DNA of 64,000 bases, taken from contig NC_087180.1 in the NCBI RefSeq assembly GCF_035594125.1, positions 12,759,115 to 12,823,114 on the forward strand, read 5' to 3'. The notes below the pieces were generated by a model. It ran no database searches, was not told where the DNA came from, and was given only the letters and a program-made list of their open reading frames with translations. Of this stretch, positions 1 through 12,429 are shown piece by piece (the stretch's first letter is position 1; each line of letters opens with the position of its first letter). The stretch comes from Scylla paramamosain (lineage: Eukaryota; Arthropoda; Malacostraca; Decapoda; Portunidae). The position numbers were made by a program, and so were the translations under genes.

Positions 1-119
1 AGCTTATAAATATTTGCTTTTACTTATCTTAAAAGGACGCATATTCAAATAGTTAATTAGCTTTTTCCCCCGTGTGTGAGCGTGTTTCCTACCTATCTAT
101 TAATTAAGCAAAATGGACC

Positions 120-121
<2 letters not shown>

Positions 122-196
<75 letters not shown>
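122..196. repeat. (TG)n microsatellite
   Basis: Pure TG dinucleotide array, about 37 units. Confidence 0.97.
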
Positions 197-201
<5 letters not shown>

Positions 202-450
202 ATCTATGCATGCACGTGCCGCAGTGATCATAACGCGTAATGCAAGGCCACAGCAGGTACAGTTAGACCATCAAAACCACACCTAACAACACACTTCAGC
301 ACCATCGGATCACCACCACTTACTCTCCTACCTACATGTCCCCTCCCATTCTCTGCAGCACTCCTGTCATTTCCCTCCCACAGCCCATCCCCAAACACGC
401 CTTCTTGCTTTTCATTACTAAGTGCAACCCAGTAATCAAGTACAAATGGC

Positions 451-666
451 TCCATATCTGAAACCCTTCATTCTCCCACCACACCAATTTTCAAAGGCCA
501 CAGAGATGATTAGCCAAGTTCTCAAGAGTGTTTCGCCTTTTGATAATGTAGAAATATTATCAATCTATCTCTAGAACCGTAAAAACATCCTTAAAAATAC
601 GTTTAACTTCAGCTAGAGCCTTTTGAATGTAAGGAACTTGCGGAGCAGAAGTGTTTCAGGATATTG
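451..666. mobile_element. Foldback MITE-like element, family 1 copy A
   Basis: Starts catatctgaaac and ends gtgtttcaggatattg, so the termini are inverted repeats. Inside are the family marks ttttcaaaggccacagagat and ttctcaagagtgttt. Confidence 0.6.
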
Positions 667-846
667 TCGGTTCTTATTACTAGTACAGAGGCAGCCAGCA
701 CTTACCCAGCAGCAGCAGCAGTGTGTGTGAGGCGTCCATGGTCACTGTGCTGGAAAGAGAATAGGAAAGTTGAGGTTTGCTATGTAAGGCTTGTTATATT
801 TGGCATTGAGAGTGTGGTGGTGTTGGTGCGTGTGAATGGCGTAAGA

Positions 847-848
<2 letters not shown>

Positions 849-937
<89 letters not shown>
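849..937. repeat. Compound (TG)n(AG)n microsatellite
   Basis: TG array to 880 passes directly into a GA array to 937. Confidence 0.97.
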
Positions 938-940
<3 letters not shown>

Positions 941-1054
941 CAAAAATAAGTTCCACTACAAAATGATATACGGATACACAGGCAACTTATCAAAAACACA
1001 CTCGACTTCACGCAAATACGCACACATTGCCACACCTACACACCCTTTACGCAC

Positions 1055-1056
<2 letters not shown>

Positions 1057-1117
<61 letters not shown>

Positions 1118-1197
1118 ACCCTAAACACGCCCTCAATATCACGAGAGAGGGAGGCGTTCGCAAGAGGCATCAATCAACAGGTAATGGTGTGTCGGTA

Positions 1198-1253
<56 letters not shown>
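1057..1253. repeat. (CA)n and (AG)n microsatellites
   Basis: (CA)n at 1057-1112 and (AG)n at 1200-1253, separated by 87 bp of unique DNA. Confidence 0.95.
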
Positions 1254-1255
<2 letters not shown>

Positions 1256-1394
1256 GGGGAAGTACTGGATATAAAGAAAGTAAAACAATAACGTGTCTGA
1301 ATGGATCAGTGGGTATCAAGGCTAATGATCAACATTCCCAGGAGATAAATATTAAGAAAGCAACGCCCTCTATCTGTGTGTACTCATAAGATAC

Positions 1395-1799
1395 TCGGGT
1401 TTTCAAAAGGACCAATCTTAAAGGCCACAGGGATTTGGGTTCTCATGGGTTTCTTTTTCCACTGATAGAATCCTCAAACTATCACTGGAATCATAAATAC
1501 ACCCTCGAAAATCACATTAATTTCCAGTAGAGACTGTTACAACTGGAGATAACATAAGAATATAAATAAAAAAAGCTTCATCCTATCACTAGAATCCTAA
1601 ATACACCCTTGAAAATCTCACTAACTTCCTCTAGAGACTGTTGAAAGGGTAATAAACACATGAAAATAAGGGAAGCTGCAAGAAGTCATCAACCCTACAC
1701 GTGACAGTCCCTGTATAAAACATGTCAACCTTTTTATCACCTATCCTCCCATCCTTAAATTTGTCTAATCATCCTGACTACGGAAATGTTTAAGAATAC
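1395..1799. mobile_element. Family 1 copy B, rearranged and interrupted
   Basis: Contains aaaggccacaggga and an internal segment present twice (about 1467-1548 and 1573-1650: tatcactagaatc, then cacccttgaaaat). The right terminus, aaatgtttaagaatacgg, appears only after a family 2 insertion at 1676-1780. Confidence 0.45.
1676..1780. mobile_element. Dispersed SINE-like repeat, family 2 copy 1
   Basis: Shares tgcaagaa, cctacacgtg, cctcccat and ccttaaatttgtctaat, in that order, with the segment at 16958-17130. Two such ordered matches in one window support an interspersed family. No promoter boxes were verified. Confidence 0.45.
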
Positions 1800-2000
1800 G
1801 GTGTTCAGAATCTTCTCAGCGTTCACTCTCCTTATCTCAGTCAGCGTGGATGCAGACACGCGGAGGCAGAAGAAAGCTGCGTACTGTGCTCTAGAGATTA
1901 AGATTTCTCTGCAGGCGATAAAGCTTTCAGTCAACAGAAAGTGGGCACCCACCTCACCCACACTCTATCATTGTTGTCGCATAGGATGAAGTGTTAAGTA

Positions 2001-2006
<6 letters not shown>

Positions 2007-2045
<39 letters not shown>
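2007..2045. repeat. (TG)n microsatellite
   Basis: TG array with one early C interruption. Confidence 0.95.
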
Positions 2046-2047
<2 letters not shown>

Positions 2048-2159
2048 AGAGGGTGCTACATTTGCAATGTTTATGCTATAGTATTTGAGTTATAATTAGT
2101 ATGTAGGATGCATTTCATATTTAGTGTTTATTTTATGTGTATACTCTGGTCAGTATAGT

Positions 2160-2267
2160 ATATATCTATCAATCAGTCAATCTATCTATCCATCTATTTA
2201 TCTATCTATCTATCTATCCAACTGTTTGTGTGCGTATGTACGTGTGTGTGTGTGTGTATGTGTGTGT

Positions 2268-2317
<50 letters not shown>

Positions 2318-2384
2318 TAGTAGTAGTAGTAGTAGTAGTAGTTTATTTTATGTATAGTAGTAGTAACAATAGCAGACGCAGTAA

Positions 2385-2420
<36 letters not shown>

Positions 2421-2438
2421 CAGCAGCAGCAGCAGCAG
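2160..2438. repeat. Compound SSR: (ATCT)n, (TG)n, (GTA)n, (GCA)n
   Basis: Imperfect ATCT units at 2164-2217 are followed by TG (2240-2314), GTA (2315-2342) and then GTA/GCA (2383-2438). Confidence 0.93.
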
Positions 2439-2559
2439 CTTTGGGGCGGCATTGTCAGTGGGACGCGGAGAGAAAGAGAACAAGAGGCGGCGAAAAAAAA
2501 AAGTATCCCAGTGTGTGTATCACCCGCGGCACACCTTGGCAAACCGGTGCTCCGGCTCG

Positions 2560-2794
2560 CTCCTCATCCCAGCAAACAAGACGAAGCTTTCTCTCTTAGC
2601 CTACGGAGTGTGTCTTGGTCTTACTCTCTCTCTCTCTCTTAACTCATCTTTTTTTCCCTCCTCCCGTGTTTGTTTGATCTGTCGGTGTTTACTCTGTTAA
2701 TCCGTCCCTGATCAGTCACGGGGACGCGTCGGTATTCCTCAGGGAGAGTTTTGGGTCCTTCGCTGTTTGCTGTGGGATCCGAAAGTTAGAAGAA
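2560..2794 (+). promoter_or_regulatory. Possible untranslated first exon
   Basis: A comparatively CpG-rich stretch downstream of the SSR block ends at a consensus donor (gaaagtaagt, GT at 2795). There is no ORF. It could be a 5' UTR exon of a gene whose coding exons are not recognisable here. This is only a guess. Confidence 0.15.
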
Positions 2795-3370
2795 AGTAAG
2801 TAACCAAAGGCTGCTCACCGATGCGGTGTGTTTACTGTTCCCGACGCTAAACGTTGAGCAAGTAACGTTTTCTTGGCTTGAAAATTAATGAAAGTTTCGA
2901 AAGAATTTTATCACTTTCAGCTCGTGCCACTTTTCTTTTCTGACCTTGATTCTCATTTTGATTTTTCTTAAATGTTCATAGTTTCTTTGGCACGAGTTAA
3001 AACCTTCATTAATCACAATCATTATCACCACCATGATCATTACTAGCTTCATTAGTCAACTGTAAACTTCAGCCCGTGTTCAGCATTGTACGGTGGATTT
3101 CTAGGTAAACTTCACTTTTCCTCGCCATTCACGTATGTAATTCAGCCCAAATACGAGTAAGTCCTCCTCCAGTAGGCCGCACCTGAGCCGCGCCCTCTTC
3201 GGTAATCACAGTCACGTCCTGAAGCCATGAGGTGTTTCAAGGTAAATTTGAAGGTAAACGTAACTTTTCCTAAAACATCACGTACATGTAACCCAGTCCT
3301 CTTCCAACCTGTACCTACCTGGGCGTGAATAGCTTTACTTCAAACGGTAGAATCTTTAACCGTTTCACTG
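2795..3370. other. Unique AT-rich DNA, nothing recognised
   Basis: No ORF, repeat or signal was recognised apart from TTAACCGTTTCACTGC near 3356. That may be one end of a TTAA-type MITE. Confidence 0.4.
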
Positions 3371-3371
3371 C

Positions 3372-3597
3372 TACCGTTCTTCAGACCCGTGTACTTAAAC
3401 GTGTTAGGTTGTCATAAGGGGTATTTTCAAAGGCCACAGAGATAGCTGAATTCTTGCATATTTTTTTTTTTTCAATTGATGATGCAGACCTTGATAAGTC
3501 ATCACTTCAGTCTTGAAAACACCTTTGAAAATCCCAATAACTTTCATCCAGCTTACCTTTGTCTGCCCAACACACTGAGACATTTCAGAACACCTGG
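3372..3597. mobile_element. Family 1 copy C, diverged
   Basis: Shows ttttcaaaggccacagagat, then cttgaaaacacctttgaaaa, and a right terminus acatttcagaaca. A T homopolymer interrupts the middle. Confidence 0.45.
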
Positions 3598-3982
3598 TTG
3601 TCTTAATTTTGCTACTGTTACGCCGTTGTTTTCAACATTAAGAGCACTGTAAACGTTTACATGAAAACAGAAAAAAAAAAGAGTTTTATTTTGTCTCTTC
3701 CAGTTGCAAAACTATTTAAAAGACTGCAGTACAAAAACTGCTTTAAAAGCTGTAAGGCGTGATTATAGAGAAAAATCGTTTAGTAGTGAAAGAAATAATG
3801 AAATGATATTGTGCAGGTTCAGAGTACACGTTGCCACTAATTGCAGAAGGTATCATGCAAAAGCTTAATCATTCTAGTGCCCGAAGTCTTATTTTGAGTC
3901 AGTAAAATCATCTCAGTGTCCAAATACAACAAAGTTCATATTACCATTAGCAGCTAAAGGCTAACGCGGTTTTTCTTAAAAG

Positions 3983-4187
3983 TTTCAGCGTTTTATCTGG
4001 AATTCTTTGAACACACTGTAGTGGAGGTCATTAATGGACGTGTTCATGACTCTAATGACAATTTAATGACGACTCTTCATCATCAATGAGGAAGAACACC
4101 CCATGACAACCCGAATAATAATCTCTATAGCCTTCGAAAGCACTCCTTATGAGAGAGCGAAGCGTTTAAAAATACCAAAACTAGTCT
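3983..4187. mobile_element. Family 1 copy D, diverged
   Basis: The right end reads cttatgagagagcgaagcgtt, matching the gagagagcaaagcgttt terminus of other copies. The body has the gtgttcatgactctaatgac and aagaacacccc landmarks. Confidence 0.4.
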
Positions 4188-4207
4188 TAGTCGCATACTC
4201 TTACAAT

Positions 4208-4425
4208 GGACCATATTCTGAAACATTTATGGGGCGCACGTCCACTATTTTCTAAAGGCTCTGGTTGAAGTTACACTGGTTTTTGAGAGTGTTTTACGAT
4301 TCTAGTGACAGAGTAACAAGATTTCTACATTATTAACAGAAGAAACACTCTCGAGAACACGGCTAATCATCTTGGTTGCCTTTCAAAATGGTCGTGGTGA
4401 GAGAGCAAAGCGTTTCTGAATAATA
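4208..4425. mobile_element. Family 1 copy E, well preserved
   Basis: Left end accatattctgaaacattta and right end gagcaaagcgtttctgaata are imperfect inverted repeats. Internal ttgagagtgtttt and gaaacactctcgag face each other as a second inverted pair, giving a foldback structure of about 215 bp. Confidence 0.65.
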
Positions 4426-4656
4426 GTTAATGTCTCGAGGTATTCGTTAGCCCACCCTGATGGAACCGAGCACGTGACCAGCCAGACAGCTTCTAGATCG
4501 CCGCTCCGGGTCCTGGAAAACGTGACCTTGGGAGTGTTGTCACCGCCGCCACCACCGCCACCATCACCTGAGGCAACGATTCCTTGAGCCATTAATGTTT
4601 GTTTCCCACAGTACCCCTTTTTTTCGCAACAGTGTGCAAATATGGCGCTGTGTACC

Positions 4657-4902
<246 letters not shown>

Positions 4903-5320
4903 TTATGTATGATTTGTGTTTTGTGTTCATCTTTGGCGTCTGGTTGAAATACAGTACAATAGTAACTTTGATAATAGAGAGACAGACAACCACACAGACG
5001 CACAGACAGACAGACAGACAGACAGAAGGACGGATAGACGGAGAAGTGAGGCATCATTAAAGAAGGAATGTGCAATGTCCTTCCTTGCCTCTCACACACT
5101 GTCATCTGTGGTCACGGCGGGCGGGGTCTCAGCGGGCGAGGCGGCAGGAAGGAGGGCGGGAAGTGGGGAAAATGTGGAAGGCAGAGGTGGAGGCGGTGGG
5201 AAAAAGAGAAGGGAAAAAAAGGAAGGTGAAGTGACGTGGAAAAGAACACGGAAACCAGGTAAACACAGCAAGAAGAAAAAAAAGAAAGGAAGGCTGAGAA
5301 AAAGTAAAAATAAGAAATGG

Positions 5321-5323
<3 letters not shown>

Positions 5324-5388
<65 letters not shown>

Positions 5389-5494
5389 ATATTGATGACT
5401 ATCTTAGCATTACGCCATTTCGCCTCTCATTTTTCTTTAGTATTCTCCTTCCTCCCTCCTCCTCCTCCTCCTCCTCCTCCTCCTCCTCCTCCTT
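5324..5494. repeat. (TG)n and (CCT)n microsatellites
   Basis: TG array 5324-5384 and CCT array 5454-5494. Confidence 0.95.
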
Positions 5495-5626
5495 TCTTCA
5501 TTTTTACTTCCTCTATGCTTATGTCTTGGTCAATACAACATGGCCTGGTGTTTAAGATATTTGCTTACTCTCAACTTTTCTTTCTAAATGTTTGGTTATC
5601 AAATGGCAATAGCAAACATCTCTATT

Positions 5627-5630
<4 letters not shown>

Positions 5631-5680
<50 letters not shown>
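5631..5680. repeat. (CT)n microsatellite
   Basis: Pure CT array of about 25 units. Confidence 0.96.
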
Positions 5681-5682
<2 letters not shown>

Positions 5683-6092
5683 CAACACCCTCTATCTCGG
5701 CTCCCTGCACGTTTAGGCGACAAGTAGGGAGGAGAGTGAGCGCATTCCCACGTTTCTCATTACCCATTGTGACGTTCAAAACAAGGAACCATCTTAAGAG
5801 AAGCCTGTGTGTTTATCAGATCTAAACTACTGCCAACGATGATGGATGACGAGAGGCAAAATGTGAAAGAGTAATTAGAGACGCTGTGTTTCATGATGAC
5901 GTAATGTAATGGGTATTTTGTGTGTCTGTGTGTCTGTATGTCTGGCGTCCTTTCTCCTTGCTGTAGGCCTGAGTAAGCGTGTCCAGGCAAGAATAGAAGT
6001 GTTGGTAATGGTTTAATTTTTGTCGACCGAAGAGAAAGAGATTATAATGGGTTGTGATGATACAGTAGTTAAGGGACTGTTTATGTAGTTTG

Positions 6093-6094
6093 CT

Positions 6095-6169
<75 letters not shown>
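6093..6169. repeat. (CT)n microsatellite
   Basis: CT array with one phase slip at about 6113. Confidence 0.95.
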
Positions 6170-6172
<3 letters not shown>

Positions 6173-6539
6173 CTATATTACAGGTTTTCTGTGACGCGTT
6201 TAGTCAATAAGTCAACCACTATCTTCTTATTCTTCTTGTTCTTCCTGTTCTCCTCCTCCTCCTCCTCCTCCTTCTCCTGCAGGTGCGAATTATTATCATC
6301 TCATTTCGTATACCGCACTGCCTACAAAGGAGAGATACAAGGGTTGCCAGCTGCCGTGTTTTGTACGAGTAATGCATCTGTTTCACTTTACACTCTTGAA
6401 TGTGAATAAGTCTTCCTCATGTAGTGAATGTGTTTGTCTCTCTGTTTGTTTGTCGGTGTTTATTTATGTTTCTATTTGTGTCCCACTCTGTCTGTTTGTC
6501 TGTTTGTGTGTCTGTGTCTGTCTGCCTGTGTGTCTGTGT

Positions 6540-6540
<1 letters not shown>

Positions 6541-6596
<56 letters not shown>

Positions 6597-6599
6597 AAT

Positions 6600-6660
<61 letters not shown>
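6541..6660. repeat. Near-perfect (CT)n/(AG)n inverted repeat
   Basis: (CT)n 6542-6591 and (AG)n 6601-6660 are separated by only about 9 bp (ccatgaatt). The two arms are reverse complements and could extrude a long hairpin. Confidence 0.93.
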
Positions 6661-6663
<3 letters not shown>

Positions 6664-6739
6664 TCATGTGCTGACAAAGTAACTTACACCTGCGCTCGCG
6701 CATGCACGCACGCACGCACGCACCCACCCACACGCACGG

Positions 6740-6756
6740 ATACACACACACACACA

Positions 6757-6812
<56 letters not shown>
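6740..6812. repeat. (CA)n microsatellite
   Basis: CA array preceded by (CACG)n-type units at 6705-6735. Confidence 0.95.
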
Positions 6813-6815
<3 letters not shown>

Positions 6816-6949
6816 TATTTACATAGCACTCTGGTTACATTTAAATTAACACTGCGTAGCGGCGCAAATTATTCCCACAAGTCATAATTAAACAAGTGTT
6901 GCCTTTTACCTGCGAGCAAATCACCTGGCTCACCAAAAATGCAAGGTGA

Positions 6950-7390
6950 AGACAATGTGCACTTTCACACCTTAAGAAACAGAATCCCGGGACACTAACA
7001 CATGAAACTGAAGTTACTAGAACGTATAATTCAAACCTCTGTGAAAATGTTCACAAATTAAGGCTCAAATGATGAGTGCAATAAGTCTTCGAGAATGAAT
7101 ATATAATCTACGCCTTTATCCCTTGAGAAACAGTATCACACTACACTAAAACATGAAATTAAAGCTAAGAGAACATGCAGCTTAAGTCTCTAAAGAAAGT
7201 GTTCACAATTAAGGTTAGAAAAAAAAGTGACAGTTTAATATTTGAAAGAACGGACAAATAACGTACTAAACCATGAAACTAAGCTTATAAAAACAGACGA
7301 ATTAAGTATCTGAGGGAACATAAAGAAACAACGTACTAAGCGATGAAACTAAGGCTAAAAACGCACGAATTAAGCTTTTGAGTAAGTGCA
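6950..7390. repeat. Diverged tandem repeat
   Basis: The phrase resembling catgaaactaaggcta, then gaattaagt, recurs near 7001, 7152, 7271 and 7341, with agaaacagaatc/agaaacagtatc before the first two. The units have unequal length, so this is an old array. Confidence 0.55.
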
Positions 7391-8424
7391 GCTAAATTGG
7401 GGATCTTGAGGCGTGCTGGTGAGCCATAGAGTAGAGCAACACCACCAGAGAGTGTGATGGACAGATAGAGAGCTTGGCGCACGCTCACGCCCCGCTCTGT
7501 ACGTTAGTTCCGCCGCGACCACCGGAACCCTCCCGTGCCATTAGCCATTAAGTTGTGGAAAGTTGACTCCAATTTGCTACTGGTCCCCGCGCCGCCCCTA
7601 TTCTGTCCACTTCTGTGATGGAGTGACGTGCGGGTGGATAGGTGTGGAGGTAGGTAGGGAGGTAGGTGGGTGGATGGGTTGATAGATGGGTAGGTAGATG
7701 TGTTGATTAAATGCCAGATAGATGAACGGATATGATGCATAAATAAACAGATAAATAGATTGATAGATAGATAATAAATGAATTAGAAAGAAAGGCTTAT
7801 AGATGAATAAAAAGATAAATAGAATAAAAAAATACTGACTAGAAGAGATAATTTACTTCAAACTTTGACTAATTATTTCTGACTAATTATGATTCTTCTC
7901 ATTTCCAATTCGATATTTTCCCCTTCTCCGAAACTGATTCTAAACAAAGTCTACATTATACTCACTTTCTTTCACCAATACATTCCTAAACTTAGACTCC
8001 CATTGGTACGCATTGTGTTTACTCGTCAAGGAGGAGGAGGCAGACAGATAGACGGACAGATAGACGGACAGACAGACAAACAGACACAGATAGAGACACA
8101 GAGGCAGACAAACAGAGAGACAGACAAAGAGAACGCGACACATATAAAGACCCACTAAATCTAAGAAGTAGTAGGAAGGGTCCATAAGCTTTCCAAATAA
8201 TGACACATCGACCGTGGCTACTGGGAACACCTGTCAGGAGCCCGGAAGTTGGCTCCTCCCTCGCAGTGCAGGTAAGGGGGGAGAGACGCTCATTGAGAGA
8301 AACTTGTGAGGCAGAAGACGAGCTGGTGTGTAGAAATTAATGGAGAAATAACATCGACACCTCCGGAAATAAATTGGCCGAATTTTTTTCGACTTTGACT
8401 TTTGGGAGAGAAAAGATGTGCGAG

Positions 8425-8430
<6 letters not shown>
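7391..8430. other. Gene-free stretch with short degenerate GATA/GACA runs
   Basis: Loose gataga runs (7630-7790) and gacagaca runs (8040-8130) are decayed tetranucleotide repeats. The frames over them are repeat artefacts. Confidence 0.5.
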
Positions 8431-8516
<86 letters not shown>

Positions 8517-8611
8517 AGTCTGTCTCTCGCTCGTTCGCTCGCTCGCGCGCACGTCACGTGATTGACACACTTACGTAGAATACGCAAGTTAGACAATAGC
8601 GATGATGTAGC

Positions 8612-8670
<59 letters not shown>
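8431..8670. repeat. (CT)n and (ATT)n microsatellites
   Basis: CT array 8431-8511 and ATT array 8616-8670. Confidence 0.95.
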
Positions 8671-8734
8671 CAATTATCAATTATTGTCTAATATCTATGT
8701 TTAACGTATCACATTTTTTTTCCTTATAGCGTTT

Positions 8735-8737
<3 letters not shown>

Positions 8738-8815
<78 letters not shown>

Positions 8816-8863
8816 AGTGCTTGCTCTTACCTTGCGAATTCCGAACCCACCGCATTACAGACA

Positions 8864-8904
<41 letters not shown>

Positions 8905-8912
8905 CACACACA
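8738..8912. repeat. (GA)n and (CA)n microsatellites
   Basis: GA array 8740-8813 and CA array 8865-8912 with one G interruption. Confidence 0.95.
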
Positions 8913-9019
8913 TATTTGATTAACTGACTTTTTTTCTTCTTTTGTTATACTATTGGCCACAAAAATACGTGATTGGTGTAATGCTTTGGTGCTTACAATG
9001 AGACGCGTTGTGCTGTGTA

Positions 9020-9021
<2 letters not shown>

Positions 9022-9088
<67 letters not shown>

Positions 9089-9162
9089 TAATTCCGTTCC
9101 AAGTGGAAAGGAGGGAAAAAAATATGTTGGTTGCAATCGTATTAAATGTTAGATCCTGCTTT

Positions 9163-9207
<45 letters not shown>
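9022..9207. repeat. (CT)n and (TG)n microsatellites
   Basis: CT array 9022-9082 and TG array 9164-9207. Confidence 0.95.
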
Positions 9208-9208
<1 letters not shown>

Positions 9209-9680
9209 CTCGATACCATTGTTCTTGAAAATTTTAACGTTTATGATCTTTTGTGTTTGTTTTTCTATTGTGTTTATCTTTCTTGTTTCATTGTTGCGTC
9301 TCTTTTCAATCATCTTTCAATCGGTTTCATGTACAGTCCTGATGATCATTACCTTTACATCCGGTTGTTTATCATTATTTCCTGTTTCCATCGTTATCTC
9401 AAGAAAATTTATACAGAAAAGAAAAGAAAACAATGTGAAAACCACAAATTATAATATGAATATGAGAGTAGGAAAGGAGGTGGGTGAGAATGAGAACAAG
9501 GATAAAAGGAGGAGGAGGAGGAGGAGGAGGGGAATAAGGAAGAGGTGGGGGAGGGCGAGGATGTGGATGGAGGAGGGATAAACAAGAGCAAGCATAATGA
9601 CGATATAAAGTTTAGAAGTGCATAGAATCAACACACTTTGAGGTTTATAGTGAAAGTAGATGAGATACTTATACATACAA

Positions 9681-9772
<92 letters not shown>

Positions 9773-10055
9773 GTTTGACCGCTGGAAATTGAGAGTTAAA
9801 GGAAGGAAAGAAGGAAGGAAATAAGTAGCATAAACATAGAGAGATGATGAATATGAATAAGATGAAAGGGAAGGGAAATGAAGAGGATGAGATAATAAAT
9901 AACGATAAGATAAATATAGGAGATAACATTTTTTTTTCTGTTTTGTTTGTTAAGATAATGTGACATGAGGAAGAGGCGTGGGTGTGTCAGGCGGTCATTC
10001 ACAAAACCACGAGTGAGAAAGTGGGATATCATTAATATTATTCTTATTTGAGGCC

Positions 10056-10056
<1 letters not shown>
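9208..10056. other. Gene-free stretch outside the (CA)n array
   Basis: 9208-9683 and 9771-10056 hold AT-rich unique DNA with a short GGA run (9508-9530). No exon or element was recognised. Confidence 0.4.
9684..9770. repeat. (CA)n microsatellite
   Basis: Pure CA array of about 43 units. Confidence 0.96.

Positions 10057-10132
<76 letters not shown>
10057..10132. repeat. (TG)n microsatellite
   Basis: Pure TG array of about 38 units. Confidence 0.96.
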
Positions 10133-10135
<3 letters not shown>

Positions 10136-10549
10136 GCTAGTTTATTTATTCATTTGTCTGTGTATCTGTCCGTTTGTTTTGTTATGTGTCTTTTTATCTA
10201 TCTATCTCTGTCTGTAACTCTCTTTCTTTGTCTATCTATATGCAATTTTGTATTTCTCCTTTACGTAATTTATACACAGTAAACTCGTAAGCTGTACTAA
10301 CTTGTATGTATGTATGAATGTAGCCTGCATTATATTTGTTTATCTAAGCTAGCAAAATAGAGGTGGTGCAGGTATATTTAAACATGTGTAGGTAATGAAA
10401 AAGAAGAAAGATCGGTGAGTAAATGAAGTAGGAAAGTGTGAAGGAAGAGTGGTAGGAAGCAGACTAAAGAAGATAACAGATGCTGCCTGATGAGAAACAT
10501 TAAAACTTGTGGGACTTGATCTAAAGAGAAGGAAAAAAGTCGTTTGGTG

Positions 10550-10796
10550 AGTTGCTGTAAGACTGATTTTTGTTCATGTTAGCAACGAGTGGCCTTTGTT
10601 TGAAATTGCTAAAATGATGATGATGATGATGGTAGTGGTGATGATAAAACTCGAATATTAGAGATTTTTCCTGCTGTAAGGTTATTTTTGTCATGTCAGC
10701 AAGAAAAGAACTAGTTTTTACGTGAAATTATTAAAATGATGATGACGATGATGATAAATTACGAAACTCGGTTAAGAGAGATTTTTTTCTGTAATC
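10550..10796. repeat. Tandem duplication, unit about 119 bp
   Basis: ttgctgtaagactgattttt (10552) and cctgctgtaaggttattttt (10671) begin two parallel units. Each then has a gtcagcaa-type motif, aaaatgatgatga, and gagattttt in the same order. Confidence 0.6.
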
Positions 10797-11054
10797 ACGT
10801 AATGGCTTACATTCTTTCACTCTATTTCCTCTTTATTTTTATTTTTCCTCTCTTCCCTTTATCCATTACTTTTCCTTTTTACTCCTTTACTAATACAAAC
10901 ACTATCGTTCTTCCCATTCCTCTCACTGGCATATCCCTTCCTTTTTCCCATAGCTCCATCACACTCTACAAAATTTCCCCCTTCTTCTCTTCTTCCCCTT
11001 TTAATTTTTCCCCTTCTTCTCATCTACTGTTCCCTTCACACATAGCCACCCACC

Positions 11055-11057
<3 letters not shown>

Positions 11058-11103
<46 letters not shown>
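11058..11103. repeat. (CA)n microsatellite
   Basis: Pure CA array. Confidence 0.95.
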
Positions 11104-11105
<2 letters not shown>

Positions 11106-11389
11106 ACACAAAACACATCACAAAAGCGCACCGTCACAATAACATTTTTTTTTCTTCTTTATGACAAGAGCTGCGTCAAGTAAACTCATAAGCCACTTCC
11201 AGGAGCGTCACACTTTCACGCCTCCGTCATTTTCTTCCGAGAACGTCGCCGAGAAAATTAGTCACTTGATAAAATAAAAGAGTAAAGTAAGAATACAGGA
11301 AAAAAGCACGTGTCATGTGAGTTACTTAGGGTACAGAAGATGATAGGATGTAAACTAACACCTGGTACCGTAGAAAGAACATATACAAG

Positions 11390-11745
11390 TATGAATGAGG
11401 ATACTTAGTGGAAATGAGACCGGACAGGTGGAAGGTGAGAGGAGGACAGGTGTGATAGGTAAGGAATAAACATGTACGGAAGGCAACACATGTTTTTGAG
11501 AAATAGAATAAAAGGTGTGACTGAAAATACCTGATGAAAATAAGACTTACAGGTGGAGAGAACAAGGGTAAGAAGGTAAGAGGATAGGTGTGATGGATAA
11601 AAAATAATCCTATACACTGAAGGTAACACTAGTCTTTGAGAAATTGAATATATAGGTATGACAGGAAGTACTTGATGAAAATGGGACTTACACAGGTGGA
11701 GGGAACAGGTGCATCAGTGAGGTGAGAGGAAGACAGCTGTGGACA
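11390..11745. repeat. Tandem repeat, unit about 135-140 bp, 2.5 copies
   Basis: Units start near 11397, 11527 and 11666 with forms of atacttgatgaaaatgagac. Each then has acaggtgga, gtgagaggaagacag or the like. Units 1 and 2 share ggtaaca and tttgagaaatagaata. Confidence 0.65.
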
Positions 11746-12429
11746 GGAAGAAAATTATAAATGAATGAGAAAAACTATGTGTGTGTGAAGTTGTTAAGAT
11801 GCACGGCAATTGTGTGTGTAGCGTGAGAGAGAAGTGCGCGGAGGGAGGGAGAGGATGAGTGAGAGCGACAGTGAGAGTCAGTGAGAGTTGCAGGTACACA
11901 TGGACTCTATACCTGGAGGACGCCAAAGCATGCCGCGTGTACGTCTGTGTGCGTGTGTCAGAGCCTGGTGGTCCTCGCGTGCACACTGGTCGACACACAC
12001 TCTCACACTGGCCTCCACACACACACACGGACACACACACACACCACAGACACACAGACACACACCTGCCACCCCCACCCCCCGCCCTGCCACCGGCACT
12101 ACCACCACCCACTTTCTCCACCCTCCCTCCCTCCTTCCCTTCCTCTTTTCCTCCACTTCAGTTGCAATGCTCGAATGGGTTTCCTTCCCTCACTCCCCAG
12201 CTTCCCTATCCACTCATACAGTTCCCCTACAACTCCCCTACGACCCCCAACTCCTATCCACTACTCATGTCCCATCCCGCAGTACAAAACATCTCTACTT
12301 TCTGTTTTCTTCATATTTTTTTAGTAGAGGGAAGAATCATTACCTTGCCACTTAATAGATAAAAGATGTTCAGTTATCTCAATATTATATATGTCTAGTT
12401 TTATTTCTTATTTGCTGTTGTTTCCACGT
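11746..12429. other. Gene-free, strand-switching composition
   Basis: Purine-rich to about 11890, then C/T-rich from 12050 to 12330 with short CACA and CCACC runs. Several overlapping frames are open only because of this bias. Confidence 0.4.
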
